Shown in pieces: positions 47,492-58,742 of a DNA stretch of 64,000 bases. Location: positions 55,164,069-55,228,068 of the forward strand of contig NC_060254.1 in assembly GCF_921293095.1 (NCBI RefSeq), read 5' to 3'. Position 1 is the stretch's first letter. Every line of letters starts with the position of its first letter. Source of the stretch: Ischnura elegans (Eukaryota > Arthropoda > Insecta > Odonata > Coenagrionidae). The translations under genes were made by a program, and so were the position numbers. The notes under the pieces were generated by a model. It saw only the letters and a list, made by a program, of their open reading frames with translations, was not told the DNA's origin and searched no databases.

Positions 47492-48091
47492 TTAACCCAT
47501 AACCGGTGACGTGCGGTCTGAGAGACCGCTGCGTTTCTAAAATTATGAATATTTTCAAAATTAAGATTTCAAAATATCTATATTTCTCGTTAGCGTCATA
47601 TTTTTGCATAACAAGGACATCCCACTCTTAAAATTTAACGTTCCTTTTACATATGTATTAATTTCTGTAAATTTGCAATTGAACTCGATTAGCAGTCTTT
47701 GAGACCGCACGTCACTTACTTAGAATGCATCAAGAAAAGGAATAAGCGGGATAAATTTCATGGCTACTTACTACTTAGCCTTCCAACTTTAACATTTAAG
47801 GCCTATTTTGAATCTGACGAAATATTGATACATTAATATAATAGTTATAACTCAAGTGTTTTTGGCATCAGTTTTTTTATCCTGCTTCAAATCACAATTT
47901 TTTATGACAAATTGGTTCGTATTGCGAGTGTAAAAATTTTAATATAAGTTTGAAAATAGTTAAGCATTCAAAGAAAAATTAAACAAAACAATAAAAATGG
48001 CGTAGCAATATTTTATAAATTTTTGATTTATTGCGGTCTACCAGACCGCACATCACTGGTAGTGTAACAAGAATTGCACATCACTGGTTAA
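47492..48091. mobile_element. piggyBac-like MITE with TTAA ends and internal GCGGTCT dyads
   Basis: TTAA occurs at 47492-47495 and 48088-48091. The left end continues cccataaccggtgacgtgcg; the right end is its diverged inverted counterpart with accagtgatgtg read in reverse. Three dyads carry GCGGTCT/AGACCGC: 47506-47528, about 47690-47716 and 48034-48059. The body is AT-rich and non-coding. A decayed copy is likely because the outer inverted repeats have drifted. Confidence 0.7.
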
Positions 48092-49265
48092 AGGTTAATG
48101 AGGAATGACAAGTGTCTCAACAAACTGAGAACAATTTTGAAAAGTAGCTAAATATATGTTCCTTCATGTGAAAATAAAGCTATTTTCCTAAAAAAAATTA
48201 ATCGTATTTTTTCAAACACTGTTCTTACTTCTTGGATATGCCTCCTATCATGTAATTCAGAGCTTTCAAGGATTATGCATTGTTGATGGCCACCTATCTT
48301 ATTCATTTATTCTCATGATTGGTTCTCATGGACTAATTTTATTCTTGCCCTCAGCAGGATCTAGTATTTCTCAACCAATTAGGTTTGTCCATACAACATT
48401 TGCGCTAGGAAAGTCAATATCTTATATTATTTGAAACACTTGAAATTGCTCAGCAACACCACTATCTCGATTTTATATTTAAGTGCTGCTGCATTCTATA
48501 TTTGAAGAAATTTATGCCAATGATGGCTTGTACCTCCACCATATGATTCAAGCAAGGATGTTTTAAAGCATTCTGTGTTTGATTACAGAAATCGTACATT
48601 TGCTAGCATCCCTGGACTGCTGCATTCAAAATTTGTGTATGATCCAGATTTAAAATTGTATATGTGGAAATAATTGTGCATTTATTGAACCCAAGATTTT
48701 GGTGCTTGAATTTTACATTATCAGGTTCAAAATGAAATTTTTTATTGTCATTCCAGATGGTGATGAATACTCCTATAGAGATAGGGGTGCTTCTTGACCA
48801 TGAATGGGGTAGATGTTGATGTCCCTGCTACCTTTTCTTCTTCATAGGTTTATTTCCACAAAAAGTAGTTCATCCCTGGAATTTCCTCCTGGGAGTGGTC
48901 CAATGAGGTGAGTTATATGTATTTGATCTGTTGAGATTTGGAAGATCCTACATGTATGCAACCTTTTAATACCCAACGCAGTTTACATTAGATTTTCAAT
49001 CATGCATTTTTTCTAAGGGAAAAGCCCAATCATGCAATTTGAGGTGACCGATGATGCATTCATGAATGATTTTATGGTTTCCAACATGTGCATATAAATT
49101 TTCCTATGGCTATTGAGTTTCCATCAGGTTCAAGGGGGTTCTCTCTGACATATTTCCGTAACTTAGTCCTCCACAGCCATCAGGGATGGAGAAGCGAGGG
49201 CAAACAATTGGTAGCTATAATTATCATTCCAGTTTCATGTGATTTTCCTATACTGTACAATAATT
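48092..49265. other. AT-rich DNA, no supported feature
   Basis: No exon or element termini recognised. Confidence 0.35.
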
Positions 49266-49565
49266 TGGGGAGCTCGGTAGCCTAGTGGGTAGAGCTTGGG
49301 TACCACTTGGCTATTAATCCAAGAGTCTTGGGTTCAAATCCTGATTGAAGCCCTCTGCGGCCCTTAACACACGTCAATTGACGTACTGTACCGGTTGGAC
49401 AGGGGCCTTTCTTCGCCTCCTTACGCGACTAATATCCACTTCCGAGTCTTCTGATCATGTACATGGCCTTCAGCAAGCTTTCCTCTTTCAACCCGTGTGT
49501 GCTGTTTGTAAATAGCAGTGTTTGAATGGAAACTATGGTGCGAAAACCTCTCTCTATTTTTATTT
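49266..49565 (+). repeat. tRNA-derived SINE
   Basis: The A box tagcctagtggg (49279-49290) and B box ggttcaaatcc (49331-49341) are spaced as in a tRNA gene, with agagctcggt-like head sequence. The tRNA-unrelated body follows and ends in a T-rich tatttttatttcttatttt stretch. Transcription by pol III and mobilisation by a LINE are inferred from the class. A more decayed relative may be at 5404. Confidence 0.75.
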
Positions 49566-49879
49566 CTTATTTTAAACACCGTATTTGACGATGTTCATGA
49601 AAATCGGTCCCGCATTGAATGTGTTAATCAATACCCTTGAAGTACAAGGTGGCTCAGGTAAAGAAAATAATCTCTTCCCCTGAATGTTTGAAATTCACAT
49701 GTCTGTGGTTTAGTTTGGTGTGAGCCCTACCATTACCTATCCAAACCAACCTTCAGGTTGAATCACTGTGTGTGAGTGAGTTATACCATGATTGAATCTC
49801 TTGTAGAGGAATGATGCAAAAGAGTTAATCATCAGGTAGTGCCGGAGAACCGCATGTCATTGGACTGATATAAATATGT
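49566..49879. other. No supported feature
   Basis: No frame or repeat edge recognised. Confidence 0.35.
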
Positions 49880-50131
49880 CGATACCTCCACTGCACAAAC
49901 GCTCAACTATCGCCCGCTGAATCAAATCCGCTCATCTAAGAACCCAACAATACGAATCCGCTCAGCAGGTAGTAGCCGGGGCACAAACGCTCACCTCCAA
50001 AGCTTGGAGAAATGGAGGCGAGCATTTATGCTCCAGCTACTGCCAGCTGAGCTGATTAGTATTGTTTGGCTCCTAGATGAGCGGATTTCGCTTGGCGGGC
50101 TATAGTTGAGAGCAACTGCAGTGTAGGTATC
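49880..50131. mobile_element. Foldback MITE, ~120-bp arms
   Basis: The left arm starts cgatacctccactgca and contains aatccgctcatctaag; the right arm is its inverted copy (about 80 percent) ending tgcagtgtaggtatc. A short loop separates them. Non-coding; superfamily unassigned. Confidence 0.75.
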
Positions 50132-50444
50132 AATGTATATAGAAGCTGATTCCCTGTATTTTAAAATGTTACCCATTGTGCTTCACGGATGCTAAACAAA
50201 TGAGGTTGGGAGGCCACGAGAGACTCAGAAGCTACATGCTAGGCTTAGATTGCTTGAGCCATTGAGAATATGTAGGTATCTTTCTGAGCTCTGACAGAGA
50301 CGATAAATTTGGAGAGATATTTTGCCAAACAAATGGGTATGGGAGTTCATTTTTCTTCCAAAAAATAAAGGATTTTAATAAATGCTAGGTGTAACGTCAT
50401 TAGAGCATTTCCTTTTTAATTCTTGCTAACAGCTGGTATCCTAA
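50132..50444. other. No supported feature
   Basis: AT-rich spacer between two elements. Confidence 0.35.
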
Positions 50445-50698
50445 AATGGCGTAGCTAGGGTGGGGTGGGGGGTTCGGATCTTCCCGAAATACAAAATGAC
50501 AATTACTTTGCTTCATAAAAGATAATATTGAAAAATCGTGAATATACATAAGATTTCTTTGGAAAATAAAGTTTTTTTTATAATGGAGATTGTTAAAAAT
50601 AGTTTCAAACCCTTTATTTGGTAACCTGTTCTTAAAAACTTTTCCCCCTGGTTTTGGAACCCCCTTGAAAGAAATTCTTGGCTACCTCACTGCCCCTG
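50445..50698 (+). mobile_element. hAT-like MITE, GGCGTAGCTAGG termini
   Basis: The left end ...tggcgtagctagg is followed by a G-rich block. The right end is the inverted counterpart with a C-rich block (ggctacctcactgcccctg). The body is AT-rich and non-coding. I see no TSD, so the class call rests on the termini. Confidence 0.55.
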
Positions 50699-51419
50699 CC
50701 ACATATGTACTTATTTAGGCAGTTTGCAGGGTCATATGTTGATGAAGATCACTTGTTTTGATATTTTTCCCTTGGCACTATTTAGATGCTTTCAATCTTC
50801 ATAAAGAGGTTGATTCATTCACATTATGGTGGCGGCATTCATTTCAGGCTGCAAGGCCCTTTCAGCATCAGCAGTTGGCGGGTTGGTCTTTGCATCTTCA
50901 TCCCTGAAGACAATAGCATAAGCTGCTGTTGTATGGGATTGATAACTCCTTGGACACTGATGGCATCCCAAGAAATTTATGTTCAATCCTTCCATGTTCA
51001 TTTTCTTTGCAATTTTTACTTTAGTTTCTGTATTTTACTCTCTCTTCATCATCTGTCCCCATTTTATTGAAAAACTGAATAGAGTGAAATCTTGGTAATC
51101 AGACACATATACAGCAGTGGCATAGCATGCTTATTTGAAAGGTGCAGAAAACAACATAATGCACAAAAAGCTTTTTAAGGCATAATTTTGCAAATAATAC
51201 ACACATTGATGACAAGTCTCCCTACTGCTCAGGGTGTGAGTCAAGGTAGATAACCAAATTAATAATAATGATCATGGTCTATAAAGGTAGAATAAATTCT
51301 GAACACCACTGTGACTCTACAAAGAACGTTTCTTTTTCTTATTCAGTGGGTTACTTAACCAAAACTTCATGCGAATTACGAACTCCTATGAACGTAATAA
51401 TCAAATAAATACTTACTAT
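50699..51419. other. No supported feature
   Basis: Short chance frames on both strands. Confidence 0.35.
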
Positions 51420-51661
51420 CATGGTTGATAAAAATCACGATTTTTTTCAAAAAAATCATTTTTGTTGATTTTTTTTATTTAAATCAGATTTTAATGATTC
51501 AAATTGGATTTTATTGATTTAAATGAGATTTTTATGATTCTCCATTCCTCAAAAATTCAGTTATTTGCAAAACTATTTGAACTAAACTGATTTTTTTAAA
51601 TAAAAATCAAGTGATTTAAATCATGATTTAAATCAAAGTGATTTAAATCAATCAACCCTGC
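51420..51661. repeat. TGATTTAAATCA repeat element
   Basis: Multiple copies of gatttaaatc and its variants fill the interval, which opens catggttgataaaaatcac and closes atttaaatcaatcaaccctg, a loose inverted pair. The unit is a palindrome, so long hairpins are possible. Non-coding MITE-like repeat; superfamily unknown. Confidence 0.6.
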
Positions 51662-51840
51662 TTACTATTTATTGAAAAATCTTTTATTTAAAACTGGCAA
51701 AATCGGATTAGGCAGAGAAAGTTTGGCAGCCCTGCATGCCAGATAACTGGATGCGTCAGATTACTGCAAGGTCAGATTACAGAGATTGTACTGTAGTTGT
51801 TTTGAGAGGTGTGGGAGAAGGGTGGAAAAGGGAGCATTGG

Positions 51841-52375
51841 AGAGGAAAGTACCAGGAATTAAAGAAGCGATGGGGGATTACTATAAATAGTTTATTAAAT
51901 AAATGTTGTTGTTTTGTTTGTAAATAAATGTAAGTCTTCAATAAGTGAGAGGAAAGTACTAGGAATTGAAGGAGCAATGGGGGACAGTGGCGCAGCGAGG
52001 GGGGGATTAAATTTGGGGGTTAAAACTGCCCCCCCCAGAGCTCAGAGAAATTTTTAAGTTTAATCCATTTTACTTAATTGGATTGATATTACTAATAGAA
52101 TAGAATAGCGTTAGGATTAATAAAATATCCCTCTGAAAGCCGTAAAACTCACCATTTTGAACCGTTTATCTTAAAATTCCACAATTTAATCATCTCGCAC
52201 CTATCGCTTATCCTGGTGCGTATTCCATACCACCACACACCTCGGTATTAGTTTGCACCTAAACCCCCCCGCAGCCTTAATTCCTGGCTGCGCCCCTGAT
52301 GGGGGATTATTGTAAATAGTTTGTTAAATAAATTTTGTTGTTTTGTTTGTAAATAAATGTGTCTTCTTCATTCTC
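51841..52375 (+). repeat. 107-bp tandem duplication, second copy split by a hAT MITE
   Basis: Copy 1 is 51841-51947. Copy 2 begins at 51948 (agaggaaagt), is interrupted by the element at 51985-52298 and resumes at 52307. The parts align at about 90 percent (tttgttgttttgtttgtaaa segment). The duplication precedes the hAT insertion. Confidence 0.85.
51985..52298 (+). mobile_element. hAT-type MITE, family H copy 3
   Basis: Ends CAGTGGCGCAGC and GCTGCGCCCCTG with a perfect 8-bp TSD atggggga at 51977-51984 and 52299-52306. The body aligns with 16041-16310. Non-coding, 314 bp. Confidence 0.9.
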
Positions 52376-52800
52376 TGCTGCTATTCCTGTTAGAGGTGAC
52401 TGTTCTTAACTGGTCGCCTCCAAGTCACTCCATCCCGCGCATCCCTTCCAGTCAAACCCCTCTCCCTCAAATTATTCTCGATACATTTCCTCCATCTTCT
52501 CTTTGGTCTTCTCCTTGTTCTTTACCCTTCTACTAGAAAATTAGGAATTCTGTTCCCACATACTCTTCATCCCTCATAAAAATATATAAAATCCATTTCA
52601 TCCTTCCCTCTTGCCCCTTTCTTGAGAACTCAACGACTCCTGCCATCTCCCTTATCATCTTATTCCTAATCTGATCTCCTCTTATTTTTCCCATCATCCA
52701 TCTCAAACGCATCCATTTTCTTTTCGGGGCCTTTCCTAGCAGGTTTCACTTCCATATGTCAGGTCTGGCCACATAACAGTTTTATATACTCTACCCCCAG
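52376..52800 (-). pseudogene. Non-LTR retrotransposon C-terminal fragment
   Basis: On the minus strand, after a heavily mutated LTYGSETC-like stretch, the reading resumes with VEGKEQGEDQREDGG and RERGLTGRDARDGVTW, the basic GR-rich tail and W-containing end of the LINE group seen at 15214. Stops and shifts are frequent. Fragment only; the active site is absent. Confidence 0.55.
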
Positions 52801-53659
52801 ACCCTCTTGTGACAAATGACCATAAGGGATAACTGGAATTTAGGCGGTTAATCCAAAAAACGATCAGTCGTAAGATGGATAATCAAGGCTGGAAATTGAT
52901 GTGTACAAATTTTAATCCAAACTCAGAATTTCAGAAATTTATTCTGTATTTTATTTTTATTTTTTTATAATTGATGATAGAACTGTCATTTATTAAAGTA
53001 GTGTAATTTTGTTATATTTCGACGTACGCATTTACGGAATGCGTCGGTTAAATGGGGAAGCCGCTTATTTGGAACAATGTTAATCAGTCCAGGTGCGAAT
53101 ACCAATTGGCCAGAATGTACAGTATTTGCATGTTTATTTAGATATTGTTGCTAGGTATAGCGTAATTAAGTGACTTCCCCTAATGTGTGACGAAATTAGA
53201 CATTTTTTGTTCGAAACTGCGCGCCATAAACTAGAAAAAATGCCTTTTTTGGGTTATTTAATGTGGAAATGGAGAGAAGGGGGAAATATATTGTGCTGTG
53301 GGTTGCCTATTAGAACTAAATTTTTGAAGTATTGTATTCAGCCTATGAAATGGATGGAAAATGGAAAAATAACTGGCGAATAAGTTATTAAATACCATGT
53401 AATTGTTTTTTTGTTTTCTCTGACGTTGGTACCTGATAATCATACTTTGTTGAAGTAATCGACGGGGGTGTATTTATTCGCGCAGTGCTTACCTGATTGA
53501 AAGCCAGAAGAAACATCGGGAAAATTTTGAGTGATTTGCTTTCGTAATAACTTGTGGAATTATTTGAGTTAAAGGAATATACTTTTGGAATTTTGTAGTA
53601 ATATTTTGAATTTAACTGCCAGCAACACACAGCAACAATTAAATCATAAAAGTTTTTGC
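52801..53659. other. No supported feature
   Basis: AT-rich; no exon, repeat end or motif recognised. Confidence 0.35.
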
Positions 53660-54065
53660 AATTTACGTCGGACGACGCCTGCAGGAGGTCATTTTCATCA
53701 CCCATCTGCAATTCGAGTACTGGATTGACTCAGCTCTCCATTAAATTAACTCCAATCAGCTTGCCTTTGAATACCTGCTTAATTCTTCTATTTTACAATC
53801 TTCTTCACAGGCTCCATATTTGTCATTGGAGGCTTGTTGCCGTTATCTGAATTCGGCTCCTCCAATTGCCCTCCCCTGCGAACTTTGTCGTGACTCATGA
53901 TCTGCATTAATTGCAATTCTTCCCTTCCTCATGTCTTTCGACTATTGTGCCTTCATAATACCATGTCCCATCCCATAATACAACGTCCCATTATCTAGCC
54001 GATTAAGTTGTTCCGTCATCTTCTTGGGGTTTTTTGGAGACCTTTCCCATTCTTCTTAGCACATT
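53660..54065 (-). pseudogene. Non-LTR retrotransposon C-terminal fragment, degraded
   Basis: Parallels 55280-55805: both contain actcagctctcc/acgcagctttcc and ctccaat/ctcctat segments and, downstream, a gccgatYaaRttgtYccgtc-like segment. Read on the minus strand this fits the RT-tail type at 15214. No intact frame remains. Confidence 0.45.
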
Positions 54066-54071
54066 TCATGA

Positions 54072-54178
54072 ATAGGGTAGTTTCCTTCGTCAAAGAAAAC
54101 GAAAGGCATTGATGGCAATTTGTTACCCACCATCAGTGTATTCATAATATACAAGTTATTTGGTTTTAGAAATTCCAG
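54072..54178 (+). mobile_element. 650-bp element copy C, left arm
   Basis: Starts aatagggtagtttcc and matches the first ~109 bp of copy B through the ataatatacaagttattt block. It stops abruptly at 54178, where LINE sequence begins. The remainder of the element is at 55814-56350. Confidence 0.75.
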
Positions 54179-54911
54179 AAGCCAAGAATGTGCATTTTGC
54201 AACAACTTTTTCAAAGACTTAGAAATAAAGCATGACTGGGGTAACAAATTAAAAACCTTTGGTCCTACGTACAAAAAACATCTTTTAAACAAAGTCAATT
54301 TTGGTTGTGGTAAGGGCACACTTATTTTACGCGGGGTAAAGGGAGAAGACAGGGACTGAAATATTTTAGAGTTACCACTTCTAGCATAAAAACATCGTAG
54401 GACCTTAAGGCCTGTTTACACGGTACATTAACACGTACGGGTTAATGTCTAAATGTATGAACGCGAGAATGAACGCCAAAATGCACCGTGTAACCACCCA
54501 ACTTGTGCGAATGCATGCACAGAAAATATAACCTGTTCTAATTTGGTTCATGCATTCGTACATGTTCCGTTCCGGTCCACAAAAAGCATTCACGCAAACG
54601 TACATTAACTCGTACGTGTTAATGTATCGTGTAAACAGGCCTTTATAAATATATCGAAGCCTCAACGGAAGCAAACGCAAATGAAGAAAAAGTGGGAAGG
54701 ATCTTTCAAATCTTTCCTTTTTCAAAATAATACGTACAATTCTTTTTTGCAAAAAACGGCAGGTTTCAAGGAGTTCAAATATGCGCCACCCCAACAAAAA
54801 ATGGCATAGATTTGTCTGGAATGTACCTACTAAAGCGTTATAAATTATCTTTAGAAAGCTTTCAAGACATTTATTTCTGATGAAATAAAAATTTGCCAGT
54901 GTGGGACGCAT
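54179..54911 (-). pseudogene. Non-LTR retrotransposon C-terminal region split by a MITE
   Basis: Minus-strand reading: RNKCLESFLKIIYNALVG, then ELLETCRFLQKRIVRIILKK, RLLPLRLRYIYK, then (after the MITE at 54408-54642) VLRCFYARSGNSK, and KRCFLYVGPKVFNLLP with the final SWLLEF. This is an RT C-terminal region with the FNLLP motif close to its end. It has no poly(A)-like tail at the 54179 side. The protein end runs directly into the copy C arm. Confidence 0.8.
54408..54642. mobile_element. MITE with AGGCCTG termini, TTA target duplication
   Basis: Inverted ends aggcctgtttacacggtaca and its reverse complement (tgtatcgtgtaaacaggcct) bracket a 235-bp non-coding body with inner cgtacgggttaatg/ttaactcgtacg inverted pieces. 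TTA lies on each side (54405-54407 and 54643-54645). It splits the LINE. Confidence 0.85.
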
Positions 54912-55279
54912 AACATTTGTGAGACTGTTGATATGTTTCCTAAGAAGTTGATATGAATCCTAAGATTGGTTTGACATAGCTCTCTTTACAATTCTTCTAT
55001 CAGCTAATCTTTTAACGCCTTGGCAATTATTCCTCTTTACATCCTTCATCGCCTGCTCTATGTATCTCGTAAGCGAAAACCAAAGGCGCGTATCATGTGA
55101 CTAATAGATAGCGAATTCATGGATCGCCTGTGAATGTTTCCGTCTGTGAGATATTTGCTGTGGCATCCTATTCAACGGTGGAATCCCTCGAGGAGTCCGT
55201 GCATTACGGGTAAACTTGGCGTGAGATATTCAAAACTAGTGGAGGGAAATATTTATTTCTCAAAAATGACTTTCAATAA
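54912..55279. other. Mixed LINE debris
   Basis: Segments at 54970-55080 resemble LINE tail sequences (acatagctctctttacaatt) but cannot be joined to a frame. Confidence 0.3.
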
Positions 55280-55805
55280 TCATTATGAACCCACAAGCGC
55301 TGTTCATCATCAGAAGCTATCTAATCTGATTGGTTTGACGCAGCTTTCCACTCAATTCTCCTATCAGAAAATGTTTTACTTCCTACGAAACTCATCTGCT
55401 TTTTATGCTCCATCACCTGCTCTGTGTACCACATCTGTGGCCTACCTCTGCCCTTAATCCCTTCCATATTTTCATTAAAGCCGTTTTATACGGGGCACGT
55501 ACTTGCACAATCTGACGTGTGTACGAAGACGCAGTCAAAATTGCGTCGTGTAAAGCGGTGAATTGCTAGAATACATGCGAGAATGCGTGGACGTGAGATG
55601 GCAAAATAGCCCCTGTTCTGATTTCGGTCATGCATTCGCGCAATTCCACGCCATTTTTAGAAATTAATGCAGCTCTAACCAGCGCAATTCCGTGCCCCGT
55701 GTAAAACGGCCTTTACACTCGGGTGTCTAATAATGTGGCCGATCAAATTGTCCCGTCTTTTACTCAAGGGTTTCAAAAGACTTCTCTTCTATCCTACTTT
55801 TCTTA
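55280..55805 (-). pseudogene. Non-LTR retrotransposon tail fragment split by a MITE
   Basis: Counterpart of 53660-54065 in the same orientation, with the MITE at 55479-55712 inside it. It carries acgcagctttccactca, then the gccgatcaaattgtcccgtc end segment. No intact frame. Clade not determined. Confidence 0.45.
55479..55712. mobile_element. MITE with AAAGCCGTTTTA termini
   Basis: Inverted ends aaagccgttttatacggggc and its reverse complement (gccccgtgtaaaacggccttt) frame a 234-bp non-coding body. It shares size, general layout and the aggcc-tttta terminal pattern with the MITE at 54408, so the two may be related. Its left end appears to have lost one G. Confidence 0.75.
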
Positions 55806-55813
55806 AGGCCTTT

Positions 55814-56350
55814 CAATTTTAACCGCATTTGAAAAAGGCCAGATTGGCGCCCATGCTATGCCACTCCACGTGACGTCACAGGGACCTAGTTTCTATACGA
55901 TTAGATAGGAGTTTTACATCGTCTGAGATTACCAATGCATGCATGAGGCACAGAGCTCAGGGAAACATCTCTTAATAATCACCTATTCTAATCTGCCTAA
56001 GGTCGGAAAGTTTCCTTAGTTTGATAAGGTATTAATGATCCTTATTTAAGCCAAGCGCTACCAGATAGCAGGGCACTCTGCTACCTGCTAGCATCCCGCG
56101 TCGTATCAGCGCTCAAAGCCTCGCCCCAAGGTCACCTCACTTGCGGCAGCGGGAACCAGAACGACGTCACACGGAGTTTTCCCAGCATTCATACTTAGCC
56201 GTTGCATTTTCGCGCGCTTGAAAATTTTCAGTTTTCATTTAATCGCGAAAAATAGATATCGTCATTTAAAAATATAAAAGCGTGAAATACGTACTCCCGG
56301 AGTAATAATCTTTCGATTTAGGCAACAAAAAAATAATAGGAAACCACCCA
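55814..56350 (+). mobile_element. 650-bp element copy C, right arm
   Basis: Continues copy B from caattttaacc through tgacgtcacaggg, atgcatgcatgag and tcggaaagttt, ending ggaaaccaccca. About 20 bp that copies A and B have at the junction are missing. With 54072-54178 it makes a complete element split by 1.6 kb of LINE-type DNA. Confidence 0.75.
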
Positions 56351-57225
56351 ATTACCTCAGCTGTCTGTCGCCCCCTCCACCTAGAACTTCCGCGTTTCTC
56401 ACAAGATATGTTCATTTGATCTACACCGATTTTTTATAACAGGTTTAAATGTTAGCCCTTAAAAATTTATTTTACGTCGGCTTTTACATCCAGGTGTTAG
56501 GAAACTCCTTTTTATCAAGATAACCCTCGACGCGTGGGCTGTTATTCTTTATCCTTTTCACCTCGTCTCTCGCTGGTCGCTCGTCTACCCTAGTGGCAGA
56601 GCTTCTTCACTTCCTCGAGTTTTTGCTTTCCTAATTTGGCTTCGATATTAGCCTCTTCTGCTTGAGGCTATACATTTTATTTTATACTAATCCATTCTCA
56701 AAATATTGTGCTTTTCATATCTTTCGCCCACCGAGTCCGTCCACCGAATTGCGGATGGTGGGTCGACCACTTAATAAAGAAGTTGGCTGCGAGATAAGCG
56801 AGTCGAATTAACAGTCGTGTACAGAAAGAGTCGATATTCAGAGGGGGTGTTGCCCTTTCCTTATGTGACGTAGGCTATTTAGATGATTCCGAAACCAGTA
56901 ATGAAGCCATGACTTGGCGATGGGAGACCGCCAACAATACTGTACTGCCCAATTATATATTCTTCATATATGAAGAAGGGGTGTTGCCTTCTGGGAATGG
57001 GAAAGATGGAGACCATAGTGGTCGGTACAGCGGAACTCATGTCACGTCAGGTGTAGTTGCATTTACTTTAACGGCTTTAGTGATGCGACGTGGAACGCTA
57101 AGGTAACCACCGCATTGCTATCCCGAGGAGTCACAGCTGCCCTACCCATTAATTTTTGATCAGACACTGGCAAAACCCGGAAACCGTTGTTCTGCAAGAG
57201 TGTTTCTCTTTAAAAAAAGGATTTA
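56351..57225. other. No supported feature
   Basis: Pyrimidine-rich (56360-56680) then mixed. No frame with recognisable content. Confidence 0.35.
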
Positions 57226-58257
57226 CAGTGGAACCTGGATAATTCGAACTTCTTTAATTCGAAATATTCTTCAATTCGAATATTTCTCTTGGTTCCTAAC
57301 ATTTTTTAATTCAAACAATGCTAAAAAAATCGTGGATAATTCGAATTTTTGGTGTGTCAAATTTAGATGTAAATTATAATCTGCGACTCAAAATAATTGT
57401 GAATCGATCGGAAAGTATGCTTCACTAACGCTTTTGTCAGAAATGACATCTTGTCTGAACGTATACGATTACGAGTTAAGTTGGTAGTGCACAGCAGTTC
57501 AGATGTTGCTGAGGACATTTTAAGGTTACTTTAATCTTGTTAATAGGCGTTAATCAAAGTATTTATACGGGGTGTCCCAATTATCTTGACTACCCGAAAT
57601 AACTTTTTGTCCAGATGGAAACTCAAAAATGTGTCAAGAAAATGTTCATTAGCCGTCAGGGGGACATTAATCAGTATGACTGCCTTACTTGTAGCTTTGT
57701 CATTTACAAAGATATGAACAGCGGTATATCTTCTTTAAATGACACCCTTTATTTTTTATGAATGGTGGAGTAGTTCCAATACCCGCGTACCTGCTCTAAG
57801 TGCTATTGAGTTAGTCATTTTTCATAACACTGTGCTTATGTTAATGGTCCACTGTGCTACATTTTTGAATAAGTATTTAGGAGAGGAAATGAATTGCCGA
57901 ATAAAAAATATAGGGTGCCATTTTAAAAAGACATACCGCTGTTCATATATTTGTAAATAACAAAGCTACAAAGAATGCAATCATGCTAATTAATGTCCCC
58001 CTGACGGCTAATGGACTTTTGCTTGACACATTTTTGAATTTACATCTGGACAAAAAGGTTATTTCGGGTGGTGAAGATAAATGGGACACCCTGTATATCA
58101 AGAGTGTCAATTTAATAAAGAGTTTTGATTAGAAATATGGTTTTTATTGTTTTGGGCCTATTTTTTTTTTTTTTTTTTGACTTCTTTAATTCGAATTTTT
58201 GGATAATTCGAAGTTTCTAACTGGTCCCTTGATGTTCGAATTATCCAAGCTCCACTT
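57226..58257. mobile_element. pogo/Tigger-like element with TA flanks
   Basis: Left end CAGTGGAACCTGGATAATTC; the right end is its reverse complement with the final base changed. TA lies outside both (57224-57225, 58258-58259). Subterminal repeats of ttcgaat/attcgaa occur at both ends. A T-rich run (58150-58180) precedes the right end. No transposase. A second element (57568-58093) is inside it. Confidence 0.8.
57568..58093. mobile_element. Nested element with ~190-bp inverted repeats and TATA TSD
   Basis: Inverted arms begin cggggtgtcccaa on the left and end tgggacaccctg on the right. They extend about 190 bp, to about 57755 and from about 57905. TATA lies at 57564-57567 and 58094-58097. 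The centre is AT-rich and non-coding. It inserted into the pogo-like element. Confidence 0.85.
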
Positions 58258-58742
58258 TATTTAAAGAAAAACTTGACGGAAGAGGAACAGTTGCACATGT
58301 AAACATACAGCCTAGGCACATAGTCAGGAATTTGCTTCTTGGAGTGCTTTGGTGGTATTTTTTATTTATTTGATCACGTACACCACTTATTTCAATTTAC
58401 TGTTAATTATTTAATTAATTATTATTTAACAATTTATTTATTTAACTATGTACAAACAAGAAATAATGTTTATACAACTGTGTAAATTTACAAATGAAAA
58501 CAAACATTCTGGTCCCGCTAAGCCGAAATTGGCTTGTCAGCAGGTGCCAACTTAAGCATTACAATTTGTGTCTTGTAAAAATTACTATATTGACAATTTC
58601 ACTAACAAACAAATTTTTACATTAAAAAAAAACATTATTAAAAGCAATTAAGCATATCAATATATAAAATACTGTTACATTCCATTATCAACAACCAGAC
58701 AATATCCATGTCTTAATTTTTCTTTTTACTTCACTCAAAGAT

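Noticed and set aside
50786..51070. 94-codon plus-strand frame
   Set aside because: Overlaps an opposite-strand frame of similar length; no domain recognised.
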